Positions 3,671 to 5,768 of a stretch of 5,768 nt of DNA are shown in pieces. Positions within the stretch are counted from its first letter, which is position 1. Each line of letters opens with the position of its first letter. Location of the stretch: the NCBI GenBank assembly GCA_050247075.1, contig JBFWUW010000147.1:1-5768 (forward strand). The letters run 5' to 3'. Origin of the DNA: JBFWUW01 sp050247075. GTDB taxonomy: Bacteria > Planctomycetota > Planctomycetia > Pirellulales > JBFWUW01. A program made the translations under genes and the position numbers. The notes beneath the pieces are model-generated. The model worked only from the letters and a program-made list of their open reading frames with translations, was not told the DNA's origin and made no database searches.

Positions 3671-5506
3671 CTACGGCATGGCCTCCTGGGGGGTGATGAA
3701 GCCGTCTTGGTTGGTGTCGAGTTGTTGGAATTGCGAGTTGTTCCCCAGGAACTCGCGCGGGCTGATGTCGCCGTCACCGTTGCTGTCCATTTGCACGAAC
3801 CAGACCGGGCCGATTGCCGGCGTGCCAGACGGGGCGGGCAAGGCGACCGGCAGGGCAACGGCTGGGTTGCCGCCGGACGTGTTGTCGGCCCCGCCGCGGG
3901 TGAAGGTCAGCGATATGCCCAGTGGTATCTCCGCCGGGTCGCAGCGGTTGTCTTGGTTGGCGTCGAGCAGCAGCAGCCGGGCCGCCGCCTGGGTCCATTC
4001 GCGCGGCGAAAGCCGGCCATCGTGCGAGGCATCTAGCCAGGTAAACAACGGATCGCCGGCCGCGGCGGTGGAAGCCCGGATGCGCCGCGCGCCCGGGACC
4101 GCCTGTTGCCGGGCGTAGGCCAGCATTTCTTGGGGATAGAGCTTGCCGTCGCCATCGGCGTCGGCCGCGTCGAATTGTTCGCCACCCGCGGCCTCGTCGG
4201 GCATTTCGGACTTTTCCAGGTAGCCATCTTTGTTGGCGTCGAGCGCGGCCAACTGGGCATCGACGACGGCCTGATGGTTCTGGCTTTTGCTCAGGTCGCG
4301 GACATCGAACCGCAGCCGCAGGCCGTTGCCTTCCAGAGCGACCAGTCCCTCCGCTGCTTGGGCCGCGACAAGCCCCCAAACGCCGGCAGCTACTTCGCCG
4401 CGCAGCCACACTCCAGAGGGTTCATCGTCGGCCGAGTTGAGCCGCAGTTCCAGGTCGATATGGGGCGCGGCACGGGCGAGCCCTTCGACCTCGGCGGCGG
4501 AGATGCGGCCATCGGCGTCGGTATCTAGCTGCGTCCCCAGGTGGGAGAAGAACGGGGCCTCTTCCACGGAGGAGCCTTCGTAGGCGTACAACTCCTTGAG
4601 CGTGTAACGCAACAGCGACCAGTTGGTGTGGTCGCCCAGCCGCCGCACCCGTTGCGTGTCGGATTCGTCGTAGCGCGCGGCGTTGGGCATTTGTTGCGGC
4701 TGGCCCATGGCGTCCATGCCGGCCGACAGGCCCAGTTCGTCCGGATAGAGCAGATCGTCGTCGTCGGTGTCGCGCAGTTTCAGGCTGGCCGCGGCTAACC
4801 CCGCATCGGCCGCTGTTATCGCCTGGTCGTCGTCGGCATCGACCAGCGGCCACAAGGGCGAACGCCGCGGGTCGTTGTCTTGAGAGGTAGGGACAGAGTC
4901 GAGCGAGAACTCGGGATCGGACCGTTGCCCGCGTGTCAGCAGCCGGCGCAGTTCCAGTCGATCGACGATGCCGTCGCGGTTGAGATCGCAACTGCGGATG
5001 AGCGCGCGGCGGTCGGCGGCGTTGTCGGGCGACTCGGCAAACGGGCCGGCATCGAAGGCTTCGCTGGCGGCGGCTTCTGGCCAAAGGGGCGTGCCGTCGC
5101 CATCGGTATCGGCGGCGGCCAACAGGCGGTCAACATCTTGGGATAATTCCCGCCGCCAGGGCTGGCCATCGAGCAAGATCAACACCCGCACCAGCAACGG
5201 GCCGGTGGGGGAGAGGATCAACAGGCGCTCGGATGATTCATCGAGCTGCGCAGCGGACAGGGCTGGCGGTGCCGCGTATTCCGTGGCGGAAGGCTCGTCC
5301 GCGGTTGGCGATGCGCTGGAGTCGTCTGCCGCTTCTTCCGTTTCCGGAGGTTCGACGGCCGCCGGTTGCACGGCGACGGGGGCGGCGGCGGGCGGCGGCG
5401 CGGGGGGTGACGAGTTGAAACAACCAGCCAGCATCACGGCCGCCAGGCAGGCCATTCCGGCGGCGGGCCGCCATCGCGGGGAGTGGATTGCGACTTTGAT
5501 CCTCAT
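3671..5506 (-). CDS. Predicted lipoprotein with eleven EF-hand-type calcium-binding loops
   Basis: A 611-residue protein. The chosen start is the ATG at 5506, not the in-frame ATG at 5557. It gives a short basic N-terminus, a hydrophobic stretch (about residues 14-28) and a lipobox L-A-G-C with Cys29; it also has a GAGG site 5 nt upstream and avoids overlapping the previous gene. Residues 30-85 are a Pro/Ala-rich, acidic linker. Eleven 12-residue loops of D-x-[DNS]-x-D type follow, starting at residues 133, 174, 223, 246, 328, 423, 449, 492, 515, 574 and 597. All end in Glu at position 12 except the third, which ends in Asp. Loops 2, 5, 6, 7, 8, 10 and 11 look canonical; loops 3, 4 and 9 lack Gly at position 6, and loop 1 has Pro at position 8. 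Four pairs lie 23-26 residues apart. Between loops 5 and 6 is a strand-rich insert (about 348-405). Inferred role: a membrane-anchored Ca2+-binding or Ca2+-stabilised scaffold working with the DUF1553 partner. No catalytic motif is evident. The last loop sits at the extreme C-terminus. Confidence 0.93.
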   Translation of the reverse strand: MRIKVAIHSPRWRPAAGMACLAAVMLAGCFNSSPPAPPPAAAPVAVQPAAVEPPETEEAADDSSASPTADEPSATEYAAPPALSAAQLDESSERLLILSPTGPLLVRVLILLDGQPWRRELSQDVDRLLAAADTDGDGTPLWPEAAASEAFDAGPFAESPDNAADRRALIRSCDLNRDGIVDRLELRRLLTRGQRSDPEFSLDSVPTSQDNDPRRSPLWPLVDADDDQAITAADAGLAAASLKLRDTDDDDLLYPDELGLSAGMDAMGQPQQMPNAARYDESDTQRVRRLGDHTNWSLLRYTLKELYAYEGSSVEEAPFFSHLGTQLDTDADGRISAAEVEGLARAAPHIDLELRLNSADDEPSGVWLRGEVAAGVWGLVAAQAAEGLVALEGNGLRLRFDVRDLSKSQNHQAVVDAQLAALDANKDGYLEKSEMPDEAAGGEQFDAADADGDGKLYPQEMLAYARQQAVPGARRIRASTAAAGDPLFTWLDASHDGRLSPREWTQAAARLLLLDANQDNRCDPAEIPLGISLTFTRGGADNTSGGNPAVALPVALPAPSGTPAIGPVWFVQMDSNGDGDISPREFLGNNSQFQQLDTNQDGFITPQEAMP

Positions 5507-5511
5507 CCCCG

Positions 5512-5515
5512 CCTC
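5512..5515 (-). promoter_or_regulatory. Ribosome-binding site of the EF-hand lipoprotein gene
   Basis: The minus strand reads GAGG here, 5 nt before the ATG at 5506. It shares a base with the TAG stop of the DUF1553 gene. This placement supports the downstream start, which begins the lipoprotein signal peptide, over the ATG at 5557, and it suggests translational coupling. Confidence 0.6.
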
Positions 5516-5768
5516 TAATGGTTGAGGACAAACTCGGCACTGTTCAACAACGCCCACAAGACATCGGCCACGGCGCGTCGCGCGGCGACTTCGTCGCTTT
5601 GCTCCGCGACATGCGCCACAAACACCTGCCGCTCTTCGTCGGTCGGCAAGCGCGACAGCGTGGTAAGAAACAGAGCCTCTACGCGGTCTTGGTGGCTGAG
5701 AAAAGGCGCGTCGAGCGACAGCAGCAGCGGGCTGTGTTGAACGTCGGTTACGCCGCTGACCGCCCGGC
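5515..5768 (-). CDS. DUF1549/DUF1553-family protein, C-terminal fragment (runs off the window)
   Basis: Translating the minus strand from the window edge gives 83 codons and a TAG stop (complement of 5515-5517). The fragment reads R-V-E-A-L-F-L-T-T-L-S-R-L-P-T-D-E-E-R, then a charged helix, then V-L-W-A-L-L-N-S-A-E-F-V-L-N-H. Both blocks are hallmarks of the C-terminal PSD1 (DUF1553) domain of large planctomycete proteins that usually also carry a PSCyt1 (DUF1549) domain and sometimes a cytochrome-c-like domain. The segment before the first block (S-P-L-L-L-S-L-D-A-P-F-L) fits the usual family sequence. The function of the family is not established; roles tied to the cell surface or polysaccharide breakdown have been suggested from gene neighbourhoods. 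Only the tail is visible, so the N-terminal domains cannot be checked. The stop codon overlaps the ribosome-binding site of the next gene, so it is the upstream member of an operon with the EF-hand lipoprotein. Confidence 0.93.
   Translation of the reverse strand, partial: RAVSGVTDVQHSPLLLSLDAPFLSHQDRVEALFLTTLSRLPTDEERQVFVAHVAEQSDEVAARRAVADVLWALLNSAEFVLNH

Noticed and set aside
3774..5084. Long open frames in other frames of the EF-hand gene, on both strands
   Set aside because: Arg- or Gly-rich shadows of a very GC-rich gene whose true frame is fixed by the lipobox and eleven EF-hand loops.
3671..5506. Dockerin domain
   Set aside because: The loops end in Glu at position 12 and lack the paired dockerin helix pattern; the number and spacing fit generic EF-hands.

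Overview
The window looks like a piece of a GC-rich Planctomycetota chromosome, most likely from the Pirellulales side of the phylum. The best evidence is at the right edge. The minus-strand fragment ending at 5515 carries the characteristic C-terminus of a DUF1549/DUF1553 (PSCyt1/PSD1) protein, ending A-L-L-N-S-A-E-F-V-L-N-H, a family greatly expanded in planctomycetes. A long lipoprotein full of EF-hands directly behind it also fits that phylum. The assignment rests on family recognition, not on a search.

All five genes I can support are on the minus strand, so the window reads from right to left. (1) 5768-5515: the last 83 codons of the DUF1553 protein. (2) 5506-3671: a 611-residue lipoprotein with eleven EF-hand-type Ca2+ loops. 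Its start lies 8 bp after the previous stop and its ribosome-binding site overlaps that stop, so the two genes are surely one transcription unit. (3) 3533-2730: a 267-residue lipoprotein made of about seven TPR units, 137 bp further on. (4) 2663-2086: a non-coding tandem array, two full units of 245 and 243 bp plus a partial third, each with a conserved core. (5) 2085-1452: a gene-free stretch holding a sharply AT-rich island, a 9-bp inverted repeat of a dispersed-repeat type, and a cluster of hairpins that includes a perfect 10-bp palindrome. (6) 1451-1101 and 1058-555: a two-gene cassette. The first is a 116-residue protein made of two copies of one motif; the second is a 167-residue multi-pass membrane protein with a good ribosome-binding site. 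(7) 554-1: no gene, only short tandem repeats and imperfect hairpins.

Working picture. Genes 1-3 are an envelope-associated set: a DUF1553 protein, a Ca2+-binding lipoprotein and a TPR lipoprotein that probably mediates protein contacts. Genes 4-5 are an unrecognised soluble-plus-membrane pair, separated from the first set by about 1.3 kb of repeat-rich non-coding DNA. The least explained items are the duplicated-motif/membrane pair with the palindrome upstream of it, and the tandem array, whose minus-strand frame shows a small excess of synonymous differences. I see no tRNA, rRNA, CRISPR array, transposase or recognisable defence gene.
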